Source of the DNA: Loktanella sp. Alg231-35
GTDB lineage: Bacteria > Pseudomonadota > Alphaproteobacteria > Rhodobacterales > Rhodobacteraceae
Assembly: GCF_900143545.1 (NCBI RefSeq)
Contig: NZ_FREV01000008.1
Coordinates: forward strand, 21,372-85,371
Length of the DNA stretch: 64,000 nucleotides
Direction: 5' to 3'
Shown: one piece after another, positions 24,317 to 34,147 of the stretch
How positions within the stretch are numbered: position 1 is the first letter of the stretch
How the letters are laid out: the number at the start of each line of letters is the position of its first letter
Made by a program: the position numbers and the translations under genes
Notes under the pieces: model-generated
Seen by the model: only the letters and a program-made list of their open reading frames with translations
What the model was told of the DNA's origin: nothing
Database searches by the model: none

Positions 24317-27300
24317 GTGTGCGTCCAGAAAAGACATGGTTGCCAATGCCGACCGTCCCGCCGCTTTCCGCCTCAGTGTTTTTCTGCCACGTCGGCACAA
24401 GATTGCTTTGATGACCGTTATTCACATAATCCTGCATCCCAACCGGACTGTAGTAGTGCGTCGCTCCGCCAGTAGGATCGATGGCATTGCCTGAGAACAC
24501 GTCGTCAACAACGTCACCGATTTGGCGATACAGCTCTGAATCAGTCCGAAGGTCCCGACCAATGTTGTTGCCGGTACCATCAGTGTTCCATGCGGAAAAC
24601 TGGTTAGGAGCAAAAACAACTTCGGAGGCATCATTGGGGTGTCGATCATCATTGACCCGGTTCCGAATGACAGATGCAACAGCGACCTGACCTTGACGAG
24701 TTTCAGAACCTGCTTCAGCTGCAATCGTTCGGATCACCAAGTCACGGTCGCCGGCATCGAGGCTCACAGAGTTAGGTGCATTTGCAGCCGATGGCCGCCA
24801 CTCAACTCTGTTGCCGTCTTGAACTAACTCGCCGCCTGGTGCCCGGTCAATGAGTTCGCCGGCACCATTGGCCCAAGAATTGGTGTCGGCTTGCGCGTTG
24901 CGGCCGGCAATGTTGGAAGCCCGGCCTTCGATTCCGGCAGCACCCGGTCCGACATCATCAATCCTGCCTGATTGGTAGAGAATTTCACTCTCTGCAGCCA
25001 CTGATCGTTCCGCGAGTGGGGCATGTTCAGGCATCATATGATTGTGGGGGAAACCAGGTACAGGCAATCCGTCATGGCCTGGATCAGTTGGTGTACCTAC
25101 GGAACCGCTCAAATCCTGCTGTATTTGTGGTTTCACCATTTCATCGATGTACTGTGCAGAAAACTCGCCACGCAGCTCCGCCAAACGGGGGTTGTCGGTG
25201 CGACCGTTCATCAACTCAGCGACCTGACCGGCATTCATGCCTCTATCGTCGATCATCCAACTGGCGAAGGCCCCAGATACGTCAAGACGACTGTCATAGA
25301 AGTCGCTTTGCGCGCGATCGGCAGCCTCACTGTAGCTGTTGGCGGTTCGGAAATAATTATCTGCAGTCCGGCCCTGGCGCTCGATATCGTCAACAGTGTC
25401 CCTGAAACCGTTGTCGCCAGTCGTGTTCAGGTTACCACTCTCGGTATGACTGGCAGATTCAGAAGCACGAGACAGGTTACTAATGGCATTGTCGATGCCT
25501 TGACGACGACTTGCCTCAGAGAGGGAATCGTATTTCTCTGCGGACACTCCTTGACGCTCAAGGCTGCCACGGACACCTGCTGACAACCCGCCCCACCCTA
25601 TGCCAGCGCTTGCATATGTCCCAACCTGGATTGCGGTTTGGCGAGAAATGGAATGTGTTTCCGCAAATCGATCGACAACATCCATGGACTCTGTAAGCGA
25701 CGCTCTTTCCTCAGAGCTGGTATTGACACCAGATCCAGTTGACCAGGCTTCACCAGTCGTGATGGATTGCATGAATGAGCTGGTGTTCGAGGACAGCTCC
25801 GACACGGATCGTTCCCAGCTCTGGCGAAGATTGCTACCAGTCTCGCGCAAATTGCTTGCCGTATCACGTAAAGAAGAAACGACGCTCTGACCGATCGATA
25901 GATTTGCGGCCGTGTTCACACGAGAACTACCGCCATCAATGCCGACAGATCCATTCGCGTTTGACGTTATTAGAGAACCATCCTGCCCATAGTAACTTGA
26001 GCGTCCCGTATCTGTGAATGGCGAGGTGACATTGCGATTGGCTGAAGTGTTGTCATAGGAGACGTTGTTCCGGGCATAGTTATCCATGCTCACGTTGCGG
26101 AAATTGCGGTTACCAACGCTTGTATTGCCATAGGCGAGATTACCTGTCGCCATCTCGCGACCGGTCTCCGACGCGGCGCTTTGCGACACTGCCAACATCG
26201 ATGTGGCAAGACCCACCATCTTCTGGGTGCCAAAGAAGATTGCGGCAGCAACGAATGGGACAGACATCATCAAATATCCAGCCATAACGGCGACATCTTG
26301 ACCAATCGAATAGACCCCAAAATGATTGGCCCAATTCATGACACTGTCCGTGTAAGCACCACTGGTCGAGGCGGAGGTAATGGTCTGAAAACGCTCCACG
26401 GAGGCGTTCATCATCAAGGAATGCAGAATTGCCGAGAGAGGTTCCCACGAAGCCAGCCACACAAAACCGCCGAAATACCCCCGGACAACAGTCAGGGCAA
26501 ACGGGGTCATCATAAGAGCCAGGGCGATCGGAAACGCGCCGTAGTAAAGGTTCTCGAAGACGATCTTGAGGTAGGGCACCCAACTCAGAGCATTGGATCC
26601 AATCGCCTGATAACTCGACCTGGTTTGAACTTCGGCGCGCGCCGACTGCAGGTGTTGCAGCGCGGCTGCGTTGCCGGTTGCGGATATGCCACGATTTGCG
26701 GCGTCATCAAAGGCGGCGATCAGCATCGATTGCTTGATGTGGTCTTCAGCAGCGGTCGACGCATAGCCAGCGAAAGTCGCAAAATCGGATATCGTCGCCC
26801 GCAAGTCATTGATGGCAAGAGTGGGATCACCACCTTGGAAGGTCGACGCCGCTTGTGCACCCAACACGACGTCCACCTCAGCATTGATTTGACTGACAAT
26901 GTCGGGCCACCCGTCAGCGCAGGTCCGCGTCGTCTGTGTGACGACATCATAGTAAGCAAGAGACGCCGGCATGTTGGCCGTGATCGTGGCTTCAAGGTTT
27001 CCAGAGCGGGTCACAAGTTCGGGTGAGATGTAGCGAAGATCGACGGCATCGATGACGCATTGATCAAAGAAGTTTGTCAGGTTTTCGTGCACGCTCGATG
27101 TAACGGCACGCCAGCGAGCAGATTTCGTCATCAGGGTTGCCCCAAAGAGCATACCGTGACGCTGATAAGCGAGGTTGGTTGGCGGCGAAAAAAGCGTTTC
27201 CATCTGGGTGGTCAGAACATCCGACACGCGCGATGTGAACGAGCCAACATAGGCAACGGACGTAGGTACATTGTCTACCGTCGCAAACCATAGTGGACCC

Positions 27301-27554
27301 TTCGTCTTGTCGAAAATGATGACGTCCGACTTGTCAGCAACACTCAGACCACCAACAAGGCCTATGACGACGTATGCCTTGATCGCTTGTTTGAAATCAC
27401 CACCAAAGACGAGCTGGAAAACCAGAACAATGAGCCCTACCAGTAGCGCCAAGTTTACCATCGCTAAAGCATTTCCGGTATTGAAGAACGCAGCAACGGC
27501 ATTGAGCGTGGTGGTTAGATACTCGCCGCCACCCGTTGAGTAGATTTCCAGCAT
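24303..27554 (-). CDS. traG: TraG, F-type mating-pair protein fused to a cell-wall hydrolase domain
   Basis: 1083 residues, longer than F TraG (about 940). The ATG lies one base after the traH stop, with GGAG in the traH end. The N-terminal 470 residues are the TraG_N membrane domain: GNALAMVNLALLVGLIVLVF, GGDFKQAIKAYVVIGLVGGL, QRHGMLFGATLMTKSARWRA, and further helices. Residues 480-900 are a Ser/Asn-rich, helical periplasmic region. Residues about 928-1065 are a SleB-type cell wall hydrolase: LVIRTIAAEAGSETRQGQVA with the catalytic Glu, VIRNRVND, APNQFSAWN, PTGGATHYYSP. TraG normally stabilises mating pairs and acts in pilus assembly; the extra domain suggests it can also cut peptidoglycan. 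Last gene of the operon. Confidence 0.92.
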   Translation of the reverse strand: MLEIYSTGGGEYLTTTLNAVAAFFNTGNALAMVNLALLVGLIVLVFQLVFGGDFKQAIKAYVVIGLVGGLSVADKSDVIIFDKTKGPLWFATVDNVPTSVAYVGSFTSRVSDVLTTQMETLFSPPTNLAYQRHGMLFGATLMTKSARWRAVTSSVHENLTNFFDQCVIDAVDLRYISPELVTRSGNLEATITANMPASLAYYDVVTQTTRTCADGWPDIVSQINAEVDVVLGAQAASTFQGGDPTLAINDLRATISDFATFAGYASTAAEDHIKQSMLIAAFDDAANRGISATGNAAALQHLQSARAEVQTRSSYQAIGSNALSWVPYLKIVFENLYYGAFPIALALMMTPFALTVVRGYFGGFVWLASWEPLSAILHSLMMNASVERFQTITSASTSGAYTDSVMNWANHFGVYSIGQDVAVMAGYLMMSVPFVAAAIFFGTQKMVGLATSMLAVSQSAASETGREMATGNLAYGNTSVGNRNFRNVSMDNYARNNVSYDNTSANRNVTSPFTDTGRSSYYGQDGSLITSNANGSVGIDGGSSRVNTAANLSIGQSVVSSLRDTASNLRETGSNLRQSWERSVSELSSNTSSFMQSITTGEAWSTGSGVNTSSEERASLTESMDVVDRFAETHSISRQTAIQVGTYASAGIGWGGLSAGVRGSLERQGVSAEKYDSLSEASRRQGIDNAISNLSRASESASHTESGNLNTTGDNGFRDTVDDIERQGRTADNYFRTANSYSEAADRAQSDFYDSRLDVSGAFASWMIDDRGMNAGQVAELMNGRTDNPRLAELRGEFSAQYIDEMVKPQIQQDLSGSVGTPTDPGHDGLPVPGFPHNHMMPEHAPLAERSVAAESEILYQSGRIDDVGPGAAGIEGRASNIAGRNAQADTNSWANGAGELIDRAPGGELVQDGNRVEWRPSAANAPNSVSLDAGDRDLVIRTIAAEAGSETRQGQVAVASVIRNRVNDDRHPNDASEVVFAPNQFSAWNTDGTGNNIGRDLRTDSELYRQIGDVVDDVFSGNAIDPTGGATHYYSPVGMQDYVNNGHQSNLVPTWQKNTEAESGGTVGIGNHVFSGRTQDER

Positions 27555-27555
27555 A

Positions 27556-28944
27556 TCAGAACTCCACCACTTGCGTGGCCAGCCATCCGGCGCGCTCGCC
27601 AGACAGGGTTGACTGTACGCTCATCAGCCTTGTCAGGGTGGCAACAGCATCATTGAAGCGCTCTGCAGCTTCACGACGCATGGCGGAGAAGTTCGCATAG
27701 CTGTCGGTTACCTGCTCGCGATACTCGCCAAGTTGCGGACCCAACCCTTCAGTATTGCCTGCGAGTTTCAGCATCTCTTCAAGGGCTTCGCGCGTGTAAA
27801 GCATCGCAAAGTCTAGTGCGACCAGTTCGGCCATGAGAGCGATCTCGTCGCCAACAAACTCGTACTTGTAGGAGCGGGCAGTCTTCAGGATTTCATAGAC
27901 CGGCACCGACGTCATACCAATCAAACCCTCTGATCCAGTTGGCAAACCAGTGTCGGTCGCCAGCGCATTGTTGATGCCTTCAAGGATCTCGGTCACCCGC
28001 GCATAAAGAGCCTGGTCAGCGGCAAGAGACAAAGTAGCAAAGGTTGGGTTCAGGCAGCGATCAGTGGGATCAGAGTCACAGCGCAACACCTCGACGTCAC
28101 CACCCTCAACCATCGTCCGGATCATCTGCGATGAAAATGCGCGAGGCGGGTAATTGGTGTGAGAGCGCGGCGTGTCATCGTCTGCGCCACCAATGACGAT
28201 GATCGTGCCGGTGATCGTCATGAAGAATTCGGCCAATTCATCGTCTGAAGCAAGGAACGTGTTATTGCGTGATGCCTTCCAGGCATAGTTCACATTGACC
28301 GGAAGCTGGGCCTGCATTTCGGGATCACCAGCAGCGAGTGTGCTTGTGTGGTCACCCCCAGTTCCGCACCCATGACGGGCCCGGGCGCGGTCAGCCACCA
28401 ATCCGCTTTGGGTCGCGATGGACTGACAAATGTGCTGAGACGCGGCATCGGTCTGTGGCCAAACAGAAGCGACCAAAGCCTGGCCGGCCTCGCATGAGTT
28501 GATGTTCATTGAATTGACCTGTTGCTGAAGGTCACGCAGCTTGCCGACGACTTCCTGGACCGCTGGGGAGAGGCTTTCCAGAGCAAGCTCAAAGGCAAAT
28601 CCCGATGCATTCGCCATGATCGCTTCCATCATCGCGATCAGCTCGTCGGCGGACAAAAACGAGAACGCACCGCCAAAAATGTCGATGCCGCCGCAACCGG
28701 AACGTACACTTGGGAGTTGGATTGAGGCAAGCTGGCTGTTGCGCGGCTGTGTCCTGACATACAATGACCCCAAAGAAACATACCCCGCGCGTTGACCATC
28801 ATACGCCGATGGCCTGGTCACATTGACGCCGCCAGATGAACGCGACCAAAAATCAGCGAGGTCACTTTCAACTTGGGAAAACGCTGCACCAGGTGCCAGC
28901 AAAGAGACAGAAACTGCCAAGGCCGAGAGCGGAAACTTAATCAT
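27556..28944 (-). CDS. traH: TraH, F-type pilus assembly / mating-pair protein
   Basis: 462 residues. Signal peptide MIKFPLSALAVSVSLLAPGA ending AFS. TraH motifs: FWSRSSGGVNVTRPSAYDGQ, RSGCGGIDIFGGAFSFL, INSCEAGQALVASVWPQ, and a C-terminal coiled-coil region. Periplasmic or outer-membrane-associated partner of TraF, TraW, TraU and TrbB-type proteins in F-pilus extension. The start overlaps the traF stop by 8 bases with GGAG upstream, so translation is coupled. Confidence 0.93.
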   Translation of the reverse strand: MIKFPLSALAVSVSLLAPGAAFSQVESDLADFWSRSSGGVNVTRPSAYDGQRAGYVSLGSLYVRTQPRNSQLASIQLPSVRSGCGGIDIFGGAFSFLSADELIAMMEAIMANASGFAFELALESLSPAVQEVVGKLRDLQQQVNSMNINSCEAGQALVASVWPQTDAASQHICQSIATQSGLVADRARARHGCGTGGDHTSTLAAGDPEMQAQLPVNVNYAWKASRNNTFLASDDELAEFFMTITGTIIVIGGADDDTPRSHTNYPPRAFSSQMIRTMVEGGDVEVLRCDSDPTDRCLNPTFATLSLAADQALYARVTEILEGINNALATDTGLPTGSEGLIGMTSVPVYEILKTARSYKYEFVGDEIALMAELVALDFAMLYTREALEEMLKLAGNTEGLGPQLGEYREQVTDSYANFSAMRREAAERFNDAVATLTRLMSVQSTLSGERAGWLATQVVEF

Positions 28945-29764
28945 AGAGTTCTCCTTCTGGAATGCTGGTAATGATGCGAATGCGATCCAAGACTATGTCT
29001 TGGGTCATCAGGCCGGCGCCAATGAGATCTACCTGACCAGAACGTGGTTCTACCAACGCCAGGAATGGCGATGGAACATCTGCGAAACCGAGGTTTCGCA
29101 CTTCGCCTTGATCGGTTTTGCTTTCTGGAAATGTCGGCAAGACGATGCCATCCCGCGTCACAGCCAGGACGGAGACACCATATTGTTGAACGAGTGCTTG
29201 AAGGACCTCGCCTTGCGTGGCGCAAACCAGACAAGACGGTGAACCATCGTAGACGAACATAAGCGCGCGTTCCGTCGTGGCTGTCTCAAACGCCGATTCA
29301 CGGTCAACATCGAGCCGATCTTGATAGAGGTTGCTGCCAATTTGTGACAGCGGCCGATCGACATTTGCATCAAGGTAAGGGTTCGCAAACAAGCTGCGCT
29401 GCCATACCTCGGTAAACAAGCCTGCCTGACGGACCATGGCGGCTTGAGCTTCCATGTAAGCGACAACATTATCCGAAGTCGGTTCGAGTATCGCGCGATG
29501 CTTCAGCTCATCAAGTTGGGCGCGGTACTCTTCAATTTGTTCGGTGTACGTTTTCGGAGGAGCCGGCGGCGGGGCAGGGGGAAGTTCCGCAGCCGCTTCC
29601 GGCTCCTCCTCAACCACTGTGTTGGGATCGCAGTAGAAGTTCCAGCCTTTGGTTCGCTGATCATCGCAGGCGAAGCCACGACTCGAGTTCGGTTCGGTCA
29701 GATCGGCAAACGCGGGAGCAGCAAGGGCCAACGTGGCAACGAGGGTGGAGCCGAACCGGTTCAT
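28937..29764 (-). CDS. traF: TraF, F-type conjugation periplasmic thioredoxin-fold protein
   Basis: 275 residues. Signal peptide MNRFGSTLVATLALAAPAFA. Pro-rich linker (ELPPAPPPAPPKTYTE), then a thioredoxin fold with SPSCLVCATQGEVLQALVQQ, an intact C-x-x-C (CLVC), and GIVLPTFPESKTDQGEV. As I recall, F-plasmid TraF lacks C-x-x-C, so this version may be redox active. Works with TraH and TraW in pilus assembly. Starts in an ATGA overlap with the thioredoxin-like gene. Confidence 0.92.
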   Translation of the reverse strand: MNRFGSTLVATLALAAPAFADLTEPNSSRGFACDDQRTKGWNFYCDPNTVVEEEPEAAAELPPAPPPAPPKTYTEQIEEYRAQLDELKHRAILEPTSDNVVAYMEAQAAMVRQAGLFTEVWQRSLFANPYLDANVDRPLSQIGSNLYQDRLDVDRESAFETATTERALMFVYDGSPSCLVCATQGEVLQALVQQYGVSVLAVTRDGIVLPTFPESKTDQGEVRNLGFADVPSPFLALVEPRSGQVDLIGAGLMTQDIVLDRIRIITSIPEGELYD

Positions 29765-30159
29765 AATACCGAACTTTCTCGAAGAGCTGATGAAAGGCGC
29801 GACAGGAAGTGGCGCATGGTCCTGACACCGCCGACATGATGCGTGATGCGCTGATGCTTACCGTTGAAGATCAAGACCTGCGGAACAGACTGAAAATGGG
29901 CTGTGAGTGGATGCCTTAGGCCGTCCTCAAAGCTGGTGAATGGCAAAACCGGCTGAAGGTCCATCGAAGCTAGGAGAACATCGATGCCTGTCTCGTCTTG
30001 AAGTTGCTTCAAAACTGGCGCGATAGCCGCACAGTATGGGCAAGTGCTTTGCGCAACAAAAATCACACCCAATCCCGAAGGTGAAGCATTGGCTTTTTGG
30101 GCGGACAGAAGCAGTGCGGCTGGCAAAGCAGCAACAAACTTACGCCTATTCATAGACAT
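29761..30159 (-). CDS. Thioredoxin-like periplasmic disulfide protein (TrbB-like role)
   Basis: 132 residues. ATG at 30159 has GGAG seven bases upstream and overlaps the traN end by 14 bases. Signal peptide MSMNRRKFVAALPAALLLSA (RRK pair, possibly Tat-like). The mature part is a short thioredoxin fold with FVAQSTCPYCAAIAPVLKQL (CPYC active site) and cis-Pro in SVPQVLIFNGKHQ. Probably forms or isomerises disulfides in the Cys-rich TraN, TraU and TraH proteins, as TrbB does in F; that partner list is inference from neighbours. Confidence 0.85.
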   Translation of the reverse strand: MSMNRRKFVAALPAALLLSAQKANASPSGLGVIFVAQSTCPYCAAIAPVLKQLQDETGIDVLLASMDLQPVLPFTSFEDGLRHPLTAHFQSVPQVLIFNGKHQRITHHVGGVRTMRHFLSRLSSALRESSVL

Positions 30160-31834
30160 CTCGAATCTCCGGCTGCGAAAGAAGAATGTTGTCCTGGATC
30201 AACCCTGAAAGATCGGACGGCGCGATTGATCCAACGCCTTCAAAGGCATCGCCAAGCGCTGATGAAAAATCGATAAGGCTCCAATCGATGGCTTCCATCT
30301 CCGCCTGGGTCATCGCGCGGCAACTAAACGAGCCGTACAACTGACGAAGGCCTTGCTCAGAGATGATACGGGCGATGCGGCTGTTATACGTGCAGAAACG
30401 ACGGGAACGTTGGGCACAGACAAACAGAAAGCGTTCAGAGCAATAAGTGCTCATGTAGATGGCAGCTCCGGCCTGTTTTGCGCCGTAAAGAGCGACTTCG
30501 TCGGATGTGCATTCAGCGATGCTGCCAAGCGCCCAACCCGAGTCGGCACAGCAGTTAATGGTCCCCAGTATGCCAATACGACAACGCCGGCGGGTCGCGC
30601 TGAAATATTGAACGTCAAAATCGCCTTCGACGTTGCCAAGAAAGCGATCAATAATCGACATATCATGGGTAAATTCGGTCGCCATCGTGTTCAGTGCTTC
30701 GATGCCAACAAGCGCGTAACCAATATCATCATTGGTGTCGTGCGGGATGGACTGTGTGACACCGCCAACGGTCACGTTGACCGCGTCGCAGGTCGCATCG
30801 AATGCCTGGCTATCGGGCGAACCACACTGATAGGTTTGTTCAAAGGCACCACAAACGCCGTCTTCGTCCATCGAATAACAAACTGAATTGGTCAAACTGC
30901 ATCCAGGATCGCTTTCGAGAGGGCCACAATCGCTCGTGTATTCAGTGGAGGCGCAGGTCCATTCCGTCTGCTCTTCCGTACACTCCATTGGGACAAGCTC
31001 ATCGTTCACGACTTCGACGGAAGGACCAGACGTACAAGTCGTTTCAGGCGCACCACACAACATTGATGAAAAGCCATCTTCGCAGGTTTCAGACCATGTG
31101 ATGATCGGGTCATTGACGATGACGGATCCAACTGGATTGCCAACAACAGTCATCGGCTCGTCGCTGGAGCAAACAAACTCTGAGACGCGCCTGAAACACT
31201 CGCCAAAAAAGAAGAAGGACTCGCATTCATTAGAAGTCATTGCGCAATAGGGCGCTGCAGTGAGACCATCGTGACAGCTGCTATCATCACCAAAGATGCC
31301 ACCAAGCGTCTCGCAGCGGTGCGCTTGTGTCTTAATGACGGAGATTTCGGCAGTTGAGATGCAAACCGATGTCGTTTGCGTGCGCGAACGATTGCAGACC
31401 CGCTGCAAGAGCGGCGCATCTTCAAAGTTCTCTACGCTGCAGGTCCCACCAGAAGTCGAGAACGTCGTAGGATCAATCAGTGCTTCAGGATTGGACACAG
31501 CGCCATCAGCAACACCCAACAGGCTTTGATCAGCGGCTGATACACTCCAATCGTGCACGTTGTTCGTAAATGTTGAATACGCATTGCCTTCCGCAGTATC
31601 CGAGCCTGACAGGATTAACCCGCCGTCTTCGAGATCCCCGGTACCCATGTCCGACTGGGGTAGATCGGTTTCAACAGGAACACCGAGTAAATCTTCAGCG
31701 GTAGATCTGTCGTAGTCGGTGAAACGTTGAGCGTTCCCCAACGCGTCTTGAGCAAGCCCCTGATAATGATTGTCAGCTTGCGCAGGACCAATTGAAGCTA
31801 TGATTGAGAGCACGACTACTATTGATCTAGTCAT
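30146..31834 (-). CDS. traN: TraN, Cys-rich outer-membrane mating-pair adhesin
   Basis: 562 residues. Signal peptide MTRSIVVVLSIIASIGPAQA. Very Cys-rich (over 30), with C-terminal TraN motifs GTINCCADSGWALGSIAECT, YCSERFLFVCAQRSRRFCTY, then GLRQLYGSFSCRAMTQAEME. F TraN sits in the outer membrane and binds the recipient cell surface. The central part (about 150-330) is the variable region that decides recipient preference in other plasmids. Its start overlaps the trbC stop (ATGA). Confidence 0.92.
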   Translation of the reverse strand: MTRSIVVVLSIIASIGPAQADNHYQGLAQDALGNAQRFTDYDRSTAEDLLGVPVETDLPQSDMGTGDLEDGGLILSGSDTAEGNAYSTFTNNVHDWSVSAADQSLLGVADGAVSNPEALIDPTTFSTSGGTCSVENFEDAPLLQRVCNRSRTQTTSVCISTAEISVIKTQAHRCETLGGIFGDDSSCHDGLTAAPYCAMTSNECESFFFFGECFRRVSEFVCSSDEPMTVVGNPVGSVIVNDPIITWSETCEDGFSSMLCGAPETTCTSGPSVEVVNDELVPMECTEEQTEWTCASTEYTSDCGPLESDPGCSLTNSVCYSMDEDGVCGAFEQTYQCGSPDSQAFDATCDAVNVTVGGVTQSIPHDTNDDIGYALVGIEALNTMATEFTHDMSIIDRFLGNVEGDFDVQYFSATRRRCRIGILGTINCCADSGWALGSIAECTSDEVALYGAKQAGAAIYMSTYCSERFLFVCAQRSRRFCTYNSRIARIISEQGLRQLYGSFSCRAMTQAEMEAIDWSLIDFSSALGDAFEGVGSIAPSDLSGLIQDNILLSQPEIRDVYE

Positions 31835-32532
31835 TGTTCAGACTCCAGAATCACTTGCACCGGCACGGCGTTTGAAGTTTCGCCCTTGGCAATCACTTCC
31901 AGGAGAAATCGAAGGGGCACATTGCCAGCGGCACGATCATGCTCCGGAACCACGTCGGCATCGCAACCTTGGGTCTCGCAGACATCAAGGTTGACCATTG
32001 TTGAAACGAGGGTAGGGACCGCTGAAACCTCAAATCGTGTAAACAGGGTTGGATCGATAATGAATCCCTGAGAGATATCAGAGCCTTCATAGATGGACCG
32101 AACGCGTTCCTCAGTTGCCAACACCGAGTTGTCGACAAAGCCATTGAAGACGACGGGTATGCCAAGATTGGCCGCGTCAGTAAGAACAGCTTTCAATGAC
32201 GGTTCTGGCATCGAAAAAGAAGCAAAGACAAACACGCCCCCTGGATAACGACGATCTTCACCGGCACCCTCCGGTAGGTCCCCGGGACCAATGTTCAGCA
32301 TCTCGCGCACGCGACCATTTTCAAGGCTGTCGAGGGCGCGCGCGGTGATATCATCGGGAAGGTCAAATTCCTGTTGAAGAAGGCGCAGACGCGACTGGAG
32401 ATCTTCTCCGATCGCGTCTGCCTCTTCCATTCGATCATCAATCAAGGCTCCGTGAGTGGCAGCTCTTGGCAGTTGATCGGCGGAGAGAGAGGAAGCTGAA
32501 AAGCCAATGAGAAGGGTTAAAGTGCGCAGCAA
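31831..32532 (-). CDS. trbC: TrbC, F-type pilus assembly protein
   Basis: 233 residues from a TTG at 32532, chosen because GGAGG lies eight bases upstream and it places the signal peptide (LRTLTLLIGFSASSLSADQL) at the very start; a TTG five codons earlier is possible. TrbC_Ftype motifs: GGVFVFASFSMPEPSLKAVL, GIPVVFNGFVDNSVLATEER, IDPTLFTRFEVSAVPTLV. Periplasmic partner of TraW in pilus assembly, with a thioredoxin-like fold but no C-x-x-C. The start lies inside the end of traU. Confidence 0.9.
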   Translation of the reverse strand: MLRTLTLLIGFSASSLSADQLPRAATHGALIDDRMEEADAIGEDLQSRLRLLQQEFDLPDDITARALDSLENGRVREMLNIGPGDLPEGAGEDRRYPGGVFVFASFSMPEPSLKAVLTDAANLGIPVVFNGFVDNSVLATEERVRSIYEGSDISQGFIIDPTLFTRFEVSAVPTLVSTMVNLDVCETQGCDADVVPEHDRAAGNVPLRFLLEVIAKGETSNAVPVQVILESEQ

Positions 32533-33518
32533 TTTCTCTTCCTCCAAAATAGATATCCAAATGACTCGCCAACGTAGGGGGTCTCTTTATATCGGTCGTA
32601 AAACTGGGTGGTTGCCCCGATTGGCGCACATGCGTAGCGGCCGGACGTGGATGGGAAGGGGCGCGTGATCTGACGCCGATATTGGCTTTTCGGAATAATG
32701 GGTGCGAGTTGCGGCGTGCAGAGCGAGGTGCTTGAAGCTGTGCGTTGCGCGAGCAGCATCCGATGCATGCGGGCAAGCAGTTTCGCGGAGACAACAGACG
32801 TCGCTTGCACACCGCCGGTGTGATTATTCGCGTCACCGGTTACGGGGTAAAGCGAGCCGGAACAGCCATCGCACCAGAAAAGTTCATCAAGTGGCAGGTT
32901 GCCTGACGAGGCAACGGCACAATCGGCAGCACAAGCACCCTGCGCGATAGGATTGGCGAACAGCAGACCTTCTGGGTTTAGCAGGGTAGACAACTCTGCA
33001 TCCATCCAAAGTGGGTCAAGCTCACTCATCCATGCCAGATCGAAAGCCGTGGTCTCCAGACACAGCGCATCAATCGTCGTTCCCAGCATCGAAATCAGTG
33101 GGTAGTAGTAGTAATGGGCATGCCATTTTGACCCGTTGTCGCTCCCATTACTCGCGTTGACGCTGGTCCTGCCGCGTGAAAACAGACCGAAATCAACATC
33201 GAAGCCGAGGTTTGAGAAGCACCCGGTTTCATTGGAGACGTCGACCAGACGCGCAGGTTCCCAGATGCCGATCGACAGGCCAATCCGAGGGATCGGAAAA
33301 GCGGGACAGACGCAAAGTGGAAAGTTTGGGTTGTTTGTGTCAGGCCGTGATGCACCGAGGTTCATCGTCAGAGCGCCAACCGAGATCGGGAAAATGCAGT
33401 CCCAACAGACTTCTGTTATCGGGTTCAGGAAGCGGGCATTGCATTTGGCGTTTGCGACACTGACGGACAACAAAAGGGCGGCAAATGCACCCAGAATGAT
33501 CCTTGAAATATAGGTCAT
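32517..33518 (-). CDS. traU: TraU, F-type DNA transfer/pilus assembly protein
   Basis: 333 residues. Signal peptide MTYISRIILGAFAALLLSVS ending VANA. TraU signature CWDCIFPISVGALTMNLG near the start, LCVCPAFPIPRIGLSIGIWE, and CDGCSGSLYPVTGDANNH. Many paired cysteines fit a periplasmic disulfide protein. Needed for efficient DNA transfer in F. ATGA overlap with the traW stop; its 3' end contains the trbC start. Confidence 0.95.
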   Translation of the reverse strand: MTYISRIILGAFAALLLSVSVANAKCNARFLNPITEVCWDCIFPISVGALTMNLGASRPDTNNPNFPLCVCPAFPIPRIGLSIGIWEPARLVDVSNETGCFSNLGFDVDFGLFSRGRTSVNASNGSDNGSKWHAHYYYYPLISMLGTTIDALCLETTAFDLAWMSELDPLWMDAELSTLLNPEGLLFANPIAQGACAADCAVASSGNLPLDELFWCDGCSGSLYPVTGDANNHTGGVQATSVVSAKLLARMHRMLLAQRTASSTSLCTPQLAPIIPKSQYRRQITRPFPSTSGRYACAPIGATTQFYDRYKETPYVGESFGYLFWRKRNCCAL

Positions 33519-34147
33519 TGGTTCTCACCTCCCGAGACAGGAATTTCTTCGACGAGCATCACAGGATCCGCCCGGCTGACGACCGAAGGTACGACCGTCA
33601 GACCGAAGCGCTCAGAAATCACGCCGCCCTGGTCAAAGTAGAAGAGCTTCTGATGCGTTTCTGTCAGTTCCAATGGAGCGCCATTGACCAGGATCAGCTT
33701 CACCGGCTCTTGGTTCGCAAGATCCACGGCAAATGCGACTTGGTCAGGATCATCGCCGTCGATGAACACGAGGCGCTGATTAAATCGGCTATGCTCAAGC
33801 GGGTTCACGCGCGTTCCGGCTCGGGCGAACACAACGCCGCGATGGTCCACCAGATCGCGATCCAGAATGATGGACAGATCCACGTTATAGCTTCTGTAAA
33901 CCTCTGCAGGGCGCATGCCGGCGACGGGGATCGGCCGGTTGACCCACGAACGCGCTTTATCCTGCATATCTTGTTGCATCTGCGCAAGTTCGCCATTCGC
34001 ATCCATCTCGGACAGGCGACCCAGAATGATATCAAGAATGGAGGGCTCTTCGACAGGGAACAATGCGCCGAACACGCCATAGTCAACGGCGTGAGCAGGA
34101 CCGGCCAAAAAGAGAATTGAAGCCAAAGCACGCAAGACAGGTTTCAT
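33515..34147 (-). CDS. traW: TraW, F-type pilus assembly protein
   Basis: 210 residues. Signal peptide MKPVLRALASILFLAGPAHA. TraW motifs: DYGVFGALFPVEEPSILDII, SYNVDLSIILDRDLVDHRG, FARAGTRVNPLEH, LVFIDGDDPDQVAF, and RFGLTVVPSVVSR near the end. Periplasmic; forms the assembly complex with TrbC, TraF, TraH and TraU. ATGA overlap with the peptidase gene upstream. Confidence 0.93.
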   Translation of the reverse strand: MKPVLRALASILFLAGPAHAVDYGVFGALFPVEEPSILDIILGRLSEMDANGELAQMQQDMQDKARSWVNRPIPVAGMRPAEVYRSYNVDLSIILDRDLVDHRGVVFARAGTRVNPLEHSRFNQRLVFIDGDDPDQVAFAVDLANQEPVKLILVNGAPLELTETHQKLFYFDQGGVISERFGLTVVPSVVSRADPVMLVEEIPVSGGENQ

